Notes: generated by a model from the sequence alone, not told the origin. A DNA stretch of 11,434 nt from DATFLS01 sp964413425 (GCA_964413425.1 CAYPST010000126.1:1-11434); one strand, 5' to 3'. Counted from the first letter of the stretch, positions 1 to 7,170 are shown. A program made the numbers and translations.

Positions 1-293
1 CCTTCTGGGACTTCGGAGCATCCCTTCGGGGCGAGGCGTTTTCTAAATAGACTCACATAATTGAACGATTCAATGGTTGGTGATCCCGATTCCGGTGGAA
101 TTACAATCCCTGCCCGGATCCGCAGCAGAGCAGCGAACGCATATAACTTTGTGCGGTATCTGCAGGGGGCTGTGTTCCCAAAAAGATTCATGATGTAACC
201 AAGCGTGCCGTGTTTTAGTCCCTTGCTCCTCCAGTCTGGTACCGAATTTTTTGCAAACGATAGAAACGTACCCCGACGAATAAATATTCTCAT
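1..293 (-). CDS. Possible partial gene at left edge, unknown function
   Basis: An open frame begins at ATG 293-291 and stays open for 97 codons to the window edge, so its C-terminus lies outside. A fair ribosome-binding site (GAGGTG, about 9 nt before the ATG) supports the start, and the gene would be divergent from the prenyltransferase at 426. The translation begins MRIFIRRGTFLSFAKNSVPD and is rich in Arg/Lys; no domain is recognised. Against it: it uses rare-looking codons (ATA, AGA, CTA), and its distal part runs through GC-rich sequence (1-40) of the CCTTCGGG type seen in other gaps of this window, so it may be repeat DNA read by chance. A short plus-strand frame (72-197) crosses the same stretch. 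I cannot decide without homology. Confidence 0.3.
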   Translation of the reverse strand, partial: MRIFIRRGTFLSFAKNSVPDWRSKGLKHGTLGYIMNLFGNTAPCRYRTKLYAFAALLRIRAGIVIPPESGSPTIESFNYVSLFRKRLAPKGCSEVPE

Positions 294-411
294 TGCTCTT
301 TCACCTCTTCCATTCAAATGATACAGACGCTATTGCGGAAGGATTACAGATACTTTATCTTCCTAGAGCGGAGTGTTTGATGCGCTGAATTTTCACTACA
401 ACCATTTATCC

Positions 412-418
412 GGGAGGT
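412..418 (+). promoter_or_regulatory. Ribosome-binding site of the prenyltransferase gene
   Basis: GGGAGGT lies 7 nt before the ATG at 426, a strong Shine-Dalgarno match that fixes this start. Confidence 0.75.
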
Positions 419-425
419 AAATCAG

Positions 426-1424
426 ATGGTCAAACGATGGCTGGAAGTGCTGCGAACATGTAATTTGCCGGAAGGCCTCAAAATGCATGAGGCGGATTTT
501 ATCAGTAAATGGCTGGTGATTTCCCGGGCCTGTGTGTTATCGATGACACTCATTTCCGGCGTGATTGGGGGGTTGCTGGCTTTGACTCAGGGTCCTGTCA
601 ACTGGTGGCTCTGGATTGTGGCTGTCGTTGGCATTGTGCTGGCACATGCATCCAACAACATGATTAATGATTATCTGGATTATCGCAGCGGAGCGGATGT
701 ATCCGAAGACTATCCCCGGGGAGCCTACTCGCCGCAACCCCTTCACTCCGGTTGGGTTACGCGGACCCGGCTTATGGCTGCCATTCTGCTGGTCAACCTG
801 ATTGATCTCGTCATTGCTGTCTATCTTGCCATTGTCGTCGGCTGGGAAATTCTTATCGTTGCTGTCCTGGGTCTTTTTATCAGCGTGTTTTATATGGCAG
901 AGCCCATCAACCTGAAGCGGCGCGGCCTGGGGGAACTGGGTGTGTTCCTGGTCTGGGGGCCGCTCATGATCGGTGGAGTGTATTTTGCGGTCACCGGTGC
1001 GTTTCCCGCCTGGGTGACGGCGGCTTCCGTTCCTTGTGGGATCACAGTCACCACCGTGCTTATGGGCAAACATATCGACAAGATCAAACCGGATACCGAA
1101 CACGAAGTTAAAACACTGCCCGTGCGGCTGGGCGAGGAGAAAGCCTTATTCCTGAACCAGGTCCTGTTCGTGAGCTTCCTGGTGATCGTTGCCCTTCTGG
1201 TCCTCACGGGAACGCTCGGTCTCTGGGTACTGCTCACACTCCTGGCAATTCCGAAACTGGTCCGGGAGACCTGGCCCCGCTATTCTGAACCAAAGCCTGC
1301 CGAACCGCCGGAAAACTTCCCGATCTGGCCGCTCTGGTATACCCCGTGGGCTTTTCGATACAACCGGACGGCAGGGGGCCTGTTCGTCCTGGGATTAATT
1401 GTGAATCTCATTATTCCGCTCTGA
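426..1424 (+). CDS. UbiA/MenA-family polyprenyltransferase
   Basis: This is an integral-membrane aromatic prenyltransferase of 332 aa, full length for the family. Such enzymes join a polyprenyl diphosphate to an aromatic acceptor; the MenA branch makes demethylmenaquinone from 1,4-dihydroxy-2-naphthoate. The first Asp-rich Mg-diphosphate motif is at residues 77-91 (SNNMINDYLDYRSGAD). The second is around 217-236 (HIDKIKPDTEHEVKTLPVRL), with Asp218 and Asp223. The element YMAEPINLKRRGLGE (156-170) is also typical. Hydrophobic segments fall at about 31-55, 60-80, 116-138, 141-158, 172-192, 196-213, 243-262, 264-276 and 315-332. The tail (about 298-332, rich in W, F and Y) carries an extra hydrophobic segment. 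The family is clear but the substrate is inferred, because no other menaquinone or ubiquinone gene lies in the window. It converges with the flippase gene across a 0.6-kb gap. Confidence 0.9.
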   Translation: MVKRWLEVLRTCNLPEGLKMHEADFISKWLVISRACVLSMTLISGVIGGLLALTQGPVNWWLWIVAVVGIVLAHASNNMINDYLDYRSGADVSEDYPRGAYSPQPLHSGWVTRTRLMAAILLVNLIDLVIAVYLAIVVGWEILIVAVLGLFISVFYMAEPINLKRRGLGELGVFLVWGPLMIGGVYFAVTGAFPAWVTAASVPCGITVTTVLMGKHIDKIKPDTEHEVKTLPVRLGEEKALFLNQVLFVSFLVIVALLVLTGTLGLWVLLTLLAIPKLVRETWPRYSEPKPAEPPENFPIWPLWYTPWAFRYNRTAGGLFVLGLIVNLIIPL

Positions 1425-1437
1425 TTTTCCGTGAAAA

Positions 1438-1462
1438 GTGAGAAGTGAAAAGTGAGAAGGCC
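1438..1462 (+). repeat. Left arm of 25-bp inverted repeat
   Basis: Exact inverted match to 1970-1994. The arm is itself built from a repeated AGTGA(G/A)AAG unit, which continues to the left (1430-1440) after the prenyltransferase stop. Confidence 0.9.
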
Positions 1463-1492
1463 TTGCTCCCATCCCGGGAGAGAAGGCAGGAT

Positions 1493-1530
1493 CACAAAGT
1501 CTCACGAAGTACGGCACAAAGTGACACAAA
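1493..1530 (+). repeat. Degenerate CACAAAGT short tandem repeat
   Basis: Four imperfect copies of a (C/T)CAC(A/G)AAGT-like unit occur in a row: CACAAAGT, TCACGAAGT, GCACAAAGTG and ACACAAAG. The phrase resembles low-complexity intergenic repeats seen in many environmental bacterial genomes (recalled, not searched). Confidence 0.65.
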
Positions 1531-1969
1531 GAACGGCCCAGGATCTTCGGAGTTTTTCGCTTTGGGGGGGTGTGATGCCCTTTGGGAAACATTGTGCTAC
1601 TTGGGAAAAAGAACTCAAGAAACGAGAGTTCAGGAATTCAAAAACCCGCCTCACTCCACAACAGCGAGCCACAGATTAACACAGATGATCGCAGAGAAAA
1701 GAAAACGAAAGCGGACCGGGTCAAGCGTAATGAGATGAGTAATCTAGATCGTCAGGTTCCGGCTTTGCGCTCTGGGCCATGCGCGATGCATTCATCAGAA
1801 CACGAAAAACCAACCGGCCTCGGATATATGGATGAGAATGTAGGTGGCAAAGAAATCTTACAAAGATGCGACGAAGTACTCCCCAGCTCCGATTATCGGA
1901 CAGTCGTTTCTTGTGAAAACTTGTCAGCACTTGTACACACTTGCCGGCGCTTACCTCAGGTTGGGGCAG

Positions 1970-1994
1970 GGCCTTCTCACTTTTCACTTCTCAC
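1970..1994 (-). repeat. Right arm of 25-bp inverted repeat
   Basis: Exact reverse complement of 1438-1462. It ends about 30 nt from the stop codon of the convergent flippase gene. Confidence 0.9.
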
Positions 1995-2025
1995 TGCATT
2001 GTATCTGTGGTATTGCATTCGTGAA

Positions 2026-3039
2026 TTATTGCATTTTTGAATCGGTTTTCTTCGCCGCCTCGGTGACTTCCTTGAACCGGAATCCTTCTCTGAGAAAGAA
2101 GAAGATTCCCAGAGATGTGATGGGGATATAATTCGTCAGGTGCATAATGACGGCAAAGCCAAGAGCCGGCTCATTCGGCACGCCATAGAGGGCCAGGCCC
2201 TGAATGATGGCATAATGGAATGTGCCGATATAGCCCGGTGAGGACGGTACCATCACCCCGATTGTTCCGAAAATGAACAGCACAATCCCTGCGATGAAGC
2301 CCATCTGATAATGCACATGGAAGTTAAAGGCCTGAATCAGGTAATACGCGGAACCGGCGTAGACCGTCCAGATCATCAACGTGTGGAACAGGATACGCAG
2401 ATAGTTATGTGTTTGTTTGAGCCCACGCAATCCCTGGACAAAGGATTGGGTAATATTGGTGAGTTTTTCGGACAGAATCTCCGGAAGAAATCGAAAGAGT
2501 TTAAAAAGAAGCCGGTTGGTACGTTCTTCATAAAATGTCAGGGCAAGGAAAAGGATGAGCAGTGCTGCGGCCACCATACCTATAATGAGCACTATCGCAC
2601 TATATCGGCGTGGAATTGATGCGCCGAGTATGGCGATAAACAGAAATATCAGTAACCCGATCATATCGGCCAGGCGCTCGACAACGATGGTCGCGAAACC
2701 GGCGGATTTGGAGATATTTGCACTCCGTCCGATGACATAGGCCCGGAGAAACTCTCCCAGTCGTACGGGAAGCACGTTATTCCCCATATACCCGATCATG
2801 ACGCCGCTAAATAATTTAGGGAATGCAATTTCCTTCACCGGTTCCAGCAGATATTTCCATCGCAGAGAGCGAAATATGAAACTGGAGGTGAAGAGCGCCA
2901 CACAGGGGACCAGATACCACCATTCTTTGTTTTGTCGAAGGGTGCTGAAGAATTGTTCCCATTGAACATCTTTGACCGCCAGATAGGCAAAGACCGCACT
3001 GAACAACAATCCGATTGCTATTTGCAGCGCTTTTTTCAT
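2026..3039 (-). CDS. YbhN/AglD-family flippase-like membrane protein (LPG synthase TM-domain family)
   Basis: The 337-aa polytopic membrane protein is of the lysylphosphatidylglycerol-synthase transmembrane type (UPF0104, YbhN, AglD). Members have about 8 membrane spans and are thought to move or modify lipid-linked molecules; the true substrate is usually unknown. Family marks are GNNVLPVRLGEFLRAYVIGR (86-105), the ERLAD element (121-125) and PSSPGYIGTFHYA near 265-277. Hydrophobic segments lie at about 5-22, 41-56, 76-92, 126-143, 148-168, 218-236, 246-266 and 300-318. The C-terminal lysyl-transferase domain of true MprF is absent, so it should not be called an LPG synthase. The start at 3039 gives a normal N-terminus (MKKALQIAIG, then a membrane span), but no good Shine-Dalgarno site precedes it. 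Its upstream gap is shared divergently with the SDR gene. Confidence 0.9.
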   Translation of the reverse strand: MKKALQIAIGLLFSAVFAYLAVKDVQWEQFFSTLRQNKEWWYLVPCVALFTSSFIFRSLRWKYLLEPVKEIAFPKLFSGVMIGYMGNNVLPVRLGEFLRAYVIGRSANISKSAGFATIVVERLADMIGLLIFLFIAILGASIPRRYSAIVLIIGMVAAALLILFLALTFYEERTNRLLFKLFRFLPEILSEKLTNITQSFVQGLRGLKQTHNYLRILFHTLMIWTVYAGSAYYLIQAFNFHVHYQMGFIAGIVLFIFGTIGVMVPSSPGYIGTFHYAIIQGLALYGVPNEPALGFAVIMHLTNYIPITSLGIFFFLREGFRFKEVTEAAKKTDSKMQ

Positions 3040-3140
3040 ACGAAGCGAAACTTACTATTATTGCCTGAAACGAACCAAATGATTCTTTCACTTCTTTGGG
3101 AAAATTTCCTTAAATTTTTGGTCGACAGATGAGAAACTAC

Positions 3141-3177
3141 AATAGAAACCACTGCCTGCCCCGACACGTCGGGGAAT
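3141..3177 (+). repeat. 37-nt hairpin repeat, copy 1
   Basis: It matches 4912-4948 at 32 of 37 positions. Its core is a 7-bp GC-rich stem, CCCCGAC (3159-3165) and GTCGGGG (3168-3174). It sits between divergent genes (flippase - and SDR +), so it is not a simple terminator. A GAACACCAATGAACACGAAT phrase follows at 3178-3197. Confidence 0.8.
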
Positions 3178-3268
3178 GAACACCAATGAACACGAATAAT
3201 TATAACGGTAAATTGACGATTAGGTGAACAATGTAGGCCTAAGTAAATGAATTCAGGAAGAGAGCAAT

Positions 3269-3273
3269 GGAGG
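3269..3273 (+). promoter_or_regulatory. Ribosome-binding site deciding the SDR start
   Basis: A perfect GGAGG ends 5 nt before the ATG at 3279. It lies inside the reading frame that would start at ATG 3267, which has only a weaker AGGA 8 nt upstream, so the 3279 start is preferred. Confidence 0.65.
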
Positions 3274-3278
3274 CAGAT

Positions 3279-4067
3279 ATGGATCTCGGATTGAAGGGAA
3301 AATGTGCATTCGTGGCGGGTTCGAGTAAAGGGCTAGGTTTTGCTGCAGCATTACAACTGGCACGCGAAGGGGTGAACGTGGCACTGTGCGCACGGACCGA
3401 ATCGACCCTGCATGAAGCAGCGGACAAAATTCGTGAAGAAACAGACGTTGAGGTGCTGGCATTTCCCGGTGATGTAAGAAACAGCAGCGCTCTCGATGGG
3501 ATATTCGATCAAATTACCGATGACTGGCACCGCCTGGATGTGCTGGTCACCAATGCCGGCGGTCCACCGGCCGGGACCCTGGATGAGATTCACCCGGACC
3601 AGTACCGGGACGCAACGGAATTGAATCTGCAGAGCACCATAGAGATGGTGTATCGTGCCCTGCCGTTGATGCGAAAACACTCCTGGGGCCGTATTATCGC
3701 CATCACTTCGGTGTCCGTGAAACAGCCGATAGATCCCCTGATTCTGTCCAATACATCTAGAGCCGGTGTGGTGACCTTCTGCAAAACCGTGGCCAACCAG
3801 GTTGGGAAAGACGGGATCACGGTGAATGTGGTCTGTCCGGGGAATTTTCGAACGCAGCGCAGCATTGAACTGCTGGAATCCTGGGCAGAAAGTTCCGGGA
3901 CAACACCGGAGGAAATCGAGGCGGAACGGAGCGAGGCGGTACCTGTCGGCCGGTATGGCGATCCGCAGGAACTTGCTGACGCTATCACGTTTCTGGCGTC
4001 GGAGCGAGCCAGTTACATCACCGGAACGACGGTTCAGGTGGATGGTGGATTGATTCGAGGGGTTTGA
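3279..4067 (+). CDS. SDR-family oxidoreductase with atypical active site
   Basis: This is a short-chain dehydrogenase/reductase of 262 aa (266 aa if the ATG at 3267 is used), classical SDR size. The Rossmann nucleotide-binding motif is AGSSKGLG (13-20), NAGG is at 92-95, the structural Asn at about 116 (ELNLQS) and the catalytic-type Ser at 144 (ITSVS). The C-terminal PGNFRTQRS (187-195) and YITGTTVQVDGG (246-257) are also typical. Where the catalytic YxxxK is expected, the sequence reads SNTSR (157-161), so Tyr is Ser and Lys is Arg. I recall a recurrent SDR subgroup carrying SVKQP...LSNxxR in this place, so this is probably a lineage feature rather than damage. The usual 3-oxoacyl-ACP reductase label would be unsafe; substrate and activity are unknown. 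The gene stands alone on its strand, with 333 nt to the next gene. Confidence 0.9.
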   Translation: MDLGLKGKCAFVAGSSKGLGFAAALQLAREGVNVALCARTESTLHEAADKIREETDVEVLAFPGDVRNSSALDGIFDQITDDWHRLDVLVTNAGGPPAGTLDEIHPDQYRDATELNLQSTIEMVYRALPLMRKHSWGRIIAITSVSVKQPIDPLILSNTSRAGVVTFCKTVANQVGKDGITVNVVCPGNFRTQRSIELLESWAESSGTTPEEIEAERSEAVPVGRYGDPQELADAITFLASERASYITGTTVQVDGGLIRGV

Positions 4068-4119
4068 TTGGAAAAGATACTCCGGCGGGAGCAACCCGAT
4101 CCAGCGAACATGGTAGCAC

Positions 4120-4163
4120 GTCCCAAAGGGATCCTCCGGAGGAGTCCTTTGGACCTTCGGGAC
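4120..4163. repeat. Palindromic intergenic element
   Basis: Half-sites 4123-4137 (CCAAAGGGATCCTCC) and 4138-4152 (GGAGGAGTCCTTTGG) are inverted repeats with 13 of 15 positions pairing and no spacer. An outer GTCCC (4120-4124) can also pair with GGGAC (4159-4163). It lies 53 nt after the SDR stop. There is no T-tract, so a rho-independent terminator is unlikely; an mRNA 3'-end-stabilising hairpin or a dispersed palindromic repeat fits better. The rest of the 333-nt gap (4068-4400) shows no convincing gene. Confidence 0.65.
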
Positions 4164-4400
4164 AGATGACCGCTGATTCCAAAATAGAGATAACACACCA
4201 TCTTATTAAGTGTTTGTATTTCCGGGAGGGCCTATTATTTTATTGACTACTCAAATAGAGAGAAGGGCAGAACCATGGAGAACAGACACAGCAGAGGGAT
4301 ACTGGTTCTATTGTTTCGAACGTTCACAGAGTATCCGGGCAAAGATCCCGCAATCCTCGTGCAAAATTGTCTGTGTTGAAAAGAGAGGGCAGAGATAAGC

Positions 4401-4886
4401 ATGACGCGGAAAACCTGGGATGAATATTTTGTGGAGATATTGCATTCCACTCAGGAGCGGGCAACCTGCAACCGCGGCCGCTCCGCTGCGCTGCTGGTGA
4501 AGGACCATCACATTCTGAGTACCGGGTATGTGGGCAGTCCCACCGGCGTGCCGCACTGCGATGATGTAGGACACGAGTTCATTGACAGCTACGAAAAAAA
4601 TGAAGAAGGCAACATCGAACTCCGGCAGCATTGTGTCCGTACAGTTCATGCCGAGCAGAATGCTATCTGTCAGGCGGCGAAATTCGGAACCTCCATCGAC
4701 GGAGCAACCCTGTATTCCACCATGTTTCCGTGTTATACCTGCGCCAAGATGCTGGTGAATGTGGGTATTGCGAAGGTAGTGGCGGAATACGATTATCAGA
4801 GCAGCGGACAAAGCAAAGCATTGTTTGATCTGGTGGGCATTGAATACATAATCCTGGCACCTTCCCAATCCGTTGAGTATTCCTGA
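4401..4886 (+). CDS. dCMP deaminase (ComEB-type cytidine/deoxycytidylate deaminase)
   Basis: This is a zinc-dependent deoxycytidylate deaminase of 161 aa, the usual length. It converts dCMP to dUMP, feeding thymidylate synthesis in the cytoplasm. The catalytic zinc site is TVHAEQNAI (81-89; His83, with Glu85 as proton shuttle) and PCYTCAK (110-116; Cys111 and Cys114). Upstream, GYVGSPTGVPHCDDVGHE (42-59) and HCVRT (77-81) match the insert that separates dCMP deaminases from tRNA or guanine deaminases. The N-terminal MTRKTWDEYF is a standard start, with a purine-rich GAGGG about 11 nt upstream. Free-standing thyA or tmk genes are not in the window. No defects are seen. Confidence 0.95.
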   Translation: MTRKTWDEYFVEILHSTQERATCNRGRSAALLVKDHHILSTGYVGSPTGVPHCDDVGHEFIDSYEKNEEGNIELRQHCVRTVHAEQNAICQAAKFGTSIDGATLYSTMFPCYTCAKMLVNVGIAKVVAEYDYQSSGQSKALFDLVGIEYIILAPSQSVEYS

Positions 4887-4911
4887 GAGATTATTGAGCC
4901 AGAGAACCTGC

Positions 4912-4948
4912 AATAGAACCCACAGTCTGTCCCGATACGTCGGGGAAT
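4912..4948 (+). repeat. 37-nt hairpin repeat, copy 2
   Basis: It matches 3141-3177 at 32 of 37 positions. The stem is CCCGA (4931-4935) with TCGGG (4940-4944), extendable by a G-U pair. It begins 25 nt after the dCMP deaminase stop and lies upstream of the permease gene. No T-tract follows. Confidence 0.8.
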
Positions 4949-5075
4949 TATCCCACATGAAGGAACAAATACATAATGCAAAAGCAAGTGAAAAATGTAA
5001 TTATAAAAACACTCGGAAAAAACAAGAGGCTCGAGTGATTGTACCAGTTTTTGAGAAAACTGAAATCTGCCTGCA

Positions 5076-7121
5076 ATGGTAGAAGAACGATTAAAAAAAC
5101 ATCTCAGACTTCCGGCGGTTTTTGCATTTGGTATCGGGCCGATGTTGAGTTCGGGCGTATTTTTATTACCCGGGATGGTGTACGGCAAAATTGGTCCTGC
5201 GGGGATTCTGGCCTATGTCGCTGCGGGAATTCTGATTTTGCCTTCCTTACTGAGTAAGGCGGAACTCTCCACAGCCATGCCGCGGGCAGGAGGTACGTAT
5301 TTCTTCATCGATCGAAGTATGGGACCGCTGATGGGCACCATTTCAGGAGCGGGTACATGGTTATCGCTTTCATTCAAGAGTGCCTTTGAATTAATAGGTT
5401 TGGGTGCCTATCTGGTGTTATTTTTCCATCTGCCGGTCAAACCCGTTGCTATTGCGCTGTGTATTGCGTTCGGAGTGCTCAATATCAGCGGTGTAAGAAA
5501 TGTTGGCCGGGTCCAGGGAATCCTGGTCGCCATTATTCTGGCTGCACTGGCGTTTTTTATTTCCCGAGGATTCCTGCAGGTCAGGTCGGAGAACTTCACC
5601 CCCTTTTTTCTGGAAGGCACTGACTCTTTCCTTGCTGCCACCGGATTTGTATTTGTGGGGTTTGCCGGATTGACGAAAATCGCCAGTGTAGCAGAGGAGG
5701 TAGACAATCTGGAGCGAAATATTCCGTTGGGGATGACACTTGCATTGAGCATCAGTCTGTTGATCTATGTGCTTGTGATGATTGTCCTGGTAGGAACCCT
5801 GCCCGGTGAAATTCTGTCGGGCACCTTGACGCCATTACTGGATGCCGGTGAGCATTTCATGGGTACCATAGGGAAATGGCTCGTCACCATTGCGGCAATT
5901 GTGGCTTTTATTGCTTCTGCCAACGTGGGGATAACCGCGGCATCCCGATATCCACTGGCCATGAGCCGGGATAAACTGGTTCCCGGATTGTTGGATAAGG
6001 TGGGGAGATTTCATACGCCGACTCGTTCGATAATCCTGACCGTTGGGCTTATGATTCTCTTTATTCTGGCGATCAGCCCCGAGGGAATTGCGAAAATAGC
6101 CAGTGCCTTTAAATTGCTTATTTTCGGTCTGATAAATCTCGCGGTGATTGTCATGCGCGAAAGCCAGATTGAATCGTATGATCCTGCGTTTCGTTCACCG
6201 TTGTATCCCTACGCACAGATCGTTGGAATACTGGCGCCTATTGTCCTGATTCCTGAGCTGGGGTTGGTGCCTCTCATCTTCACAGGCGGTATTGTCGTGG
6301 TCGGAACCTTGTGGTATATTTTTTATGCGGCAAAAAGAGTGAGACGCAGTGGTGCCATGTTTCATGTCTTCCAGCGTCTTGGCCAGGAAGCCACCCCCCA
6401 ACTGGATCAGGAACTCCGACAGATTCTCAGGGAGAAGGGCCTCCGAAAAGAGGACACCTTTGAAGAGAACATTATTACCAGCAGTGTCCTGTTCCACCAG
6501 CCGTATGAGGGATTCAGTGAGATTCTGAGACGAGCGTCAGGAGCCTTAGAACAGCAGCTGCAGATTCCAGCGGAGAAGATCTATGAGGAAATAAACAAGG
6601 CCAACAGTATGGGAGAAACGCCGGTAGGCTCCAATATCGCTCTTCCGCATGCCAGAATGGATGATGCGCAGACCCATCAACTGGTCATTGTGCATTCGCA
6701 ATCAGGGATTACCCTGGAAGGCAGTGGAGAACCTGTGTATGCGCTGTTTATCTTAGTGAGTCCCAGAGATGATCCGGGACAGCACCTGCGATTTCTGGCA
6801 GAACTGGCTAACCGGGCAGAAGGGATCGATTTCGCAGGCCGATGGCGCGAGATACAGGATGCCGATGATATCAAAAGCCATTTCATTCGCAAAGGTGATA
6901 TTGCCGAGATCTACATCGAGGATAGTTCGCTTGTCGGGAAACAGATCAGGGAGATACAGATGCATGACAAATGCCTGATTGCACTCATTAATAGAGCGAA
7001 TAAAATGATTGTCCCTCATGGGAATACCAATATTGAGCGGGGAGACAAGCTCACCCTGATCGGCGAAGAGGGCGCGATTCAGGAAGTGGTCGATTACTTC
7101 CGGAACGCCGAGAAAACCTGA
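5076..7121 (+). CDS. APC-family amino-acid permease fused to PTS EIIA and RCK_C domains
   Basis: The 681-aa protein has three parts. Residues 1-420 are an APC-superfamily transporter with about 12 hydrophobic segments. It starts GIGPMLSSGVFLLPG (19-33), the family's helix-1 unwound motif; PRAGGTYFFIDR is at 69-80 and a conserved-looking AEEVDNLERNIP loop at 206-217. Residues about 465-605 are a PTS EIIA type-2 (fructose/mannitol, PtsN-like) domain. TPVGSNIALPHAR (515-527) carries the phosphorylatable His525. Residues about 608-676 are an RCK_C/TrkA-C ligand-binding domain (IEDSSLVGKQIREI, GDKLTLIGEEG). The likely role is amino-acid (or polyamine) uptake gated by cytoplasmic regulatory domains that sense phosphorylation and a small ligand; substrate and partners are inferred. 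ATG 5076 is the only plausible start, because an in-frame TGA lies at 5061, but no good Shine-Dalgarno site precedes it. No other PTS gene is in view. Confidence 0.93.
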   Translation: MVEERLKKHLRLPAVFAFGIGPMLSSGVFLLPGMVYGKIGPAGILAYVAAGILILPSLLSKAELSTAMPRAGGTYFFIDRSMGPLMGTISGAGTWLSLSFKSAFELIGLGAYLVLFFHLPVKPVAIALCIAFGVLNISGVRNVGRVQGILVAIILAALAFFISRGFLQVRSENFTPFFLEGTDSFLAATGFVFVGFAGLTKIASVAEEVDNLERNIPLGMTLALSISLLIYVLVMIVLVGTLPGEILSGTLTPLLDAGEHFMGTIGKWLVTIAAIVAFIASANVGITAASRYPLAMSRDKLVPGLLDKVGRFHTPTRSIILTVGLMILFILAISPEGIAKIASAFKLLIFGLINLAVIVMRESQIESYDPAFRSPLYPYAQIVGILAPIVLIPELGLVPLIFTGGIVVVGTLWYIFYAAKRVRRSGAMFHVFQRLGQEATPQLDQELRQILREKGLRKEDTFEENIITSSVLFHQPYEGFSEILRRASGALEQQLQIPAEKIYEEINKANSMGETPVGSNIALPHARMDDAQTHQLVIVHSQSGITLEGSGEPVYALFILVSPRDDPGQHLRFLAELANRAEGIDFAGRWREIQDADDIKSHFIRKGDIAEIYIEDSSLVGKQIREIQMHDKCLIALINRANKMIVPHGNTNIERGDKLTLIGEEGAIQEVVDYFRNAEKT

Positions 7122-7170
7122 CGGCTGGAGAACAGCTCACCCGGTCGTGTTGTTGTTCTCTCAGGAGAAA

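Larger units (their letters stand above)
1438..1994. mobile_element. Putative MITE-like element bounded by a 25-bp perfect inverted repeat
   Basis: The gap between the prenyltransferase and flippase genes is gene-free. Its left arm 1438-1462 (GTGAGAAGTGAAAAGTG..., ending in AAGGCC) is exactly reverse-complementary over 25 nt to 1970-1994. The match continues inward with 3 mismatches over the next 12 nt (1463-1474 against 1958-1969). The arms enclose 507 nt. Inside are a CACAAAGT-type short repeat (1493-1530) and a CCACAGATTAACACAGAT phrase (1669-1686), both of the degenerate intergenic kind. Frames open across it (for example 1582-2040 +) have no protein-like features and run through the repeats. 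Terminal inverted repeats around a short non-coding core suggest a non-autonomous transposable element. No transposase or clear target duplication is seen, so this is inference; two copies of one dispersed repeat in opposite orientation would look the same. Confidence 0.5.

Noticed and set aside
1493..1530. CACAAAGT repeats as a CRISPR array
   Set aside because: Units are 8-10 nt, degenerate and without spacers, and no cas gene is present.
1582..2040. 152-codon plus-strand open frame between prenyltransferase and flippase genes
   Set aside because: It runs through phrase repeats and the right inverted-repeat arm, has low-complexity translation, and lacks a ribosome-binding site.
3213..3245. 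TTGACG box before the SDR gene as a promoter
   Set aside because: No acceptable -10 box lies 16-18 nt downstream.
3351..4196. 281-codon minus-strand open frame opposite the SDR gene
   Set aside because: It lies antisense to a clear SDR gene with intact motifs, and its translation shows no domain; it reflects the coding bias of the plus strand.
4275..4379. 34-codon frame upstream of the dCMP deaminase, possible leader peptide
   Set aside because: A GAAGGG-like site precedes it, but there is no attenuator structure or residue bias, and nothing links it to the downstream gene.
4976..5038. 20-codon Lys-rich frame upstream of the permease, possible uORF
   Set aside because: An AAGGA stands about 11 nt upstream, but the stretch is A-rich and such frames arise by chance; no conservation can be shown.
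7128..7160. GAGAACA...TGTTCTC inverted repeat after the permease stop, possible terminator
   Set aside because: A 7-bp stem with a 19-nt loop and no T-tract is too weak to call.
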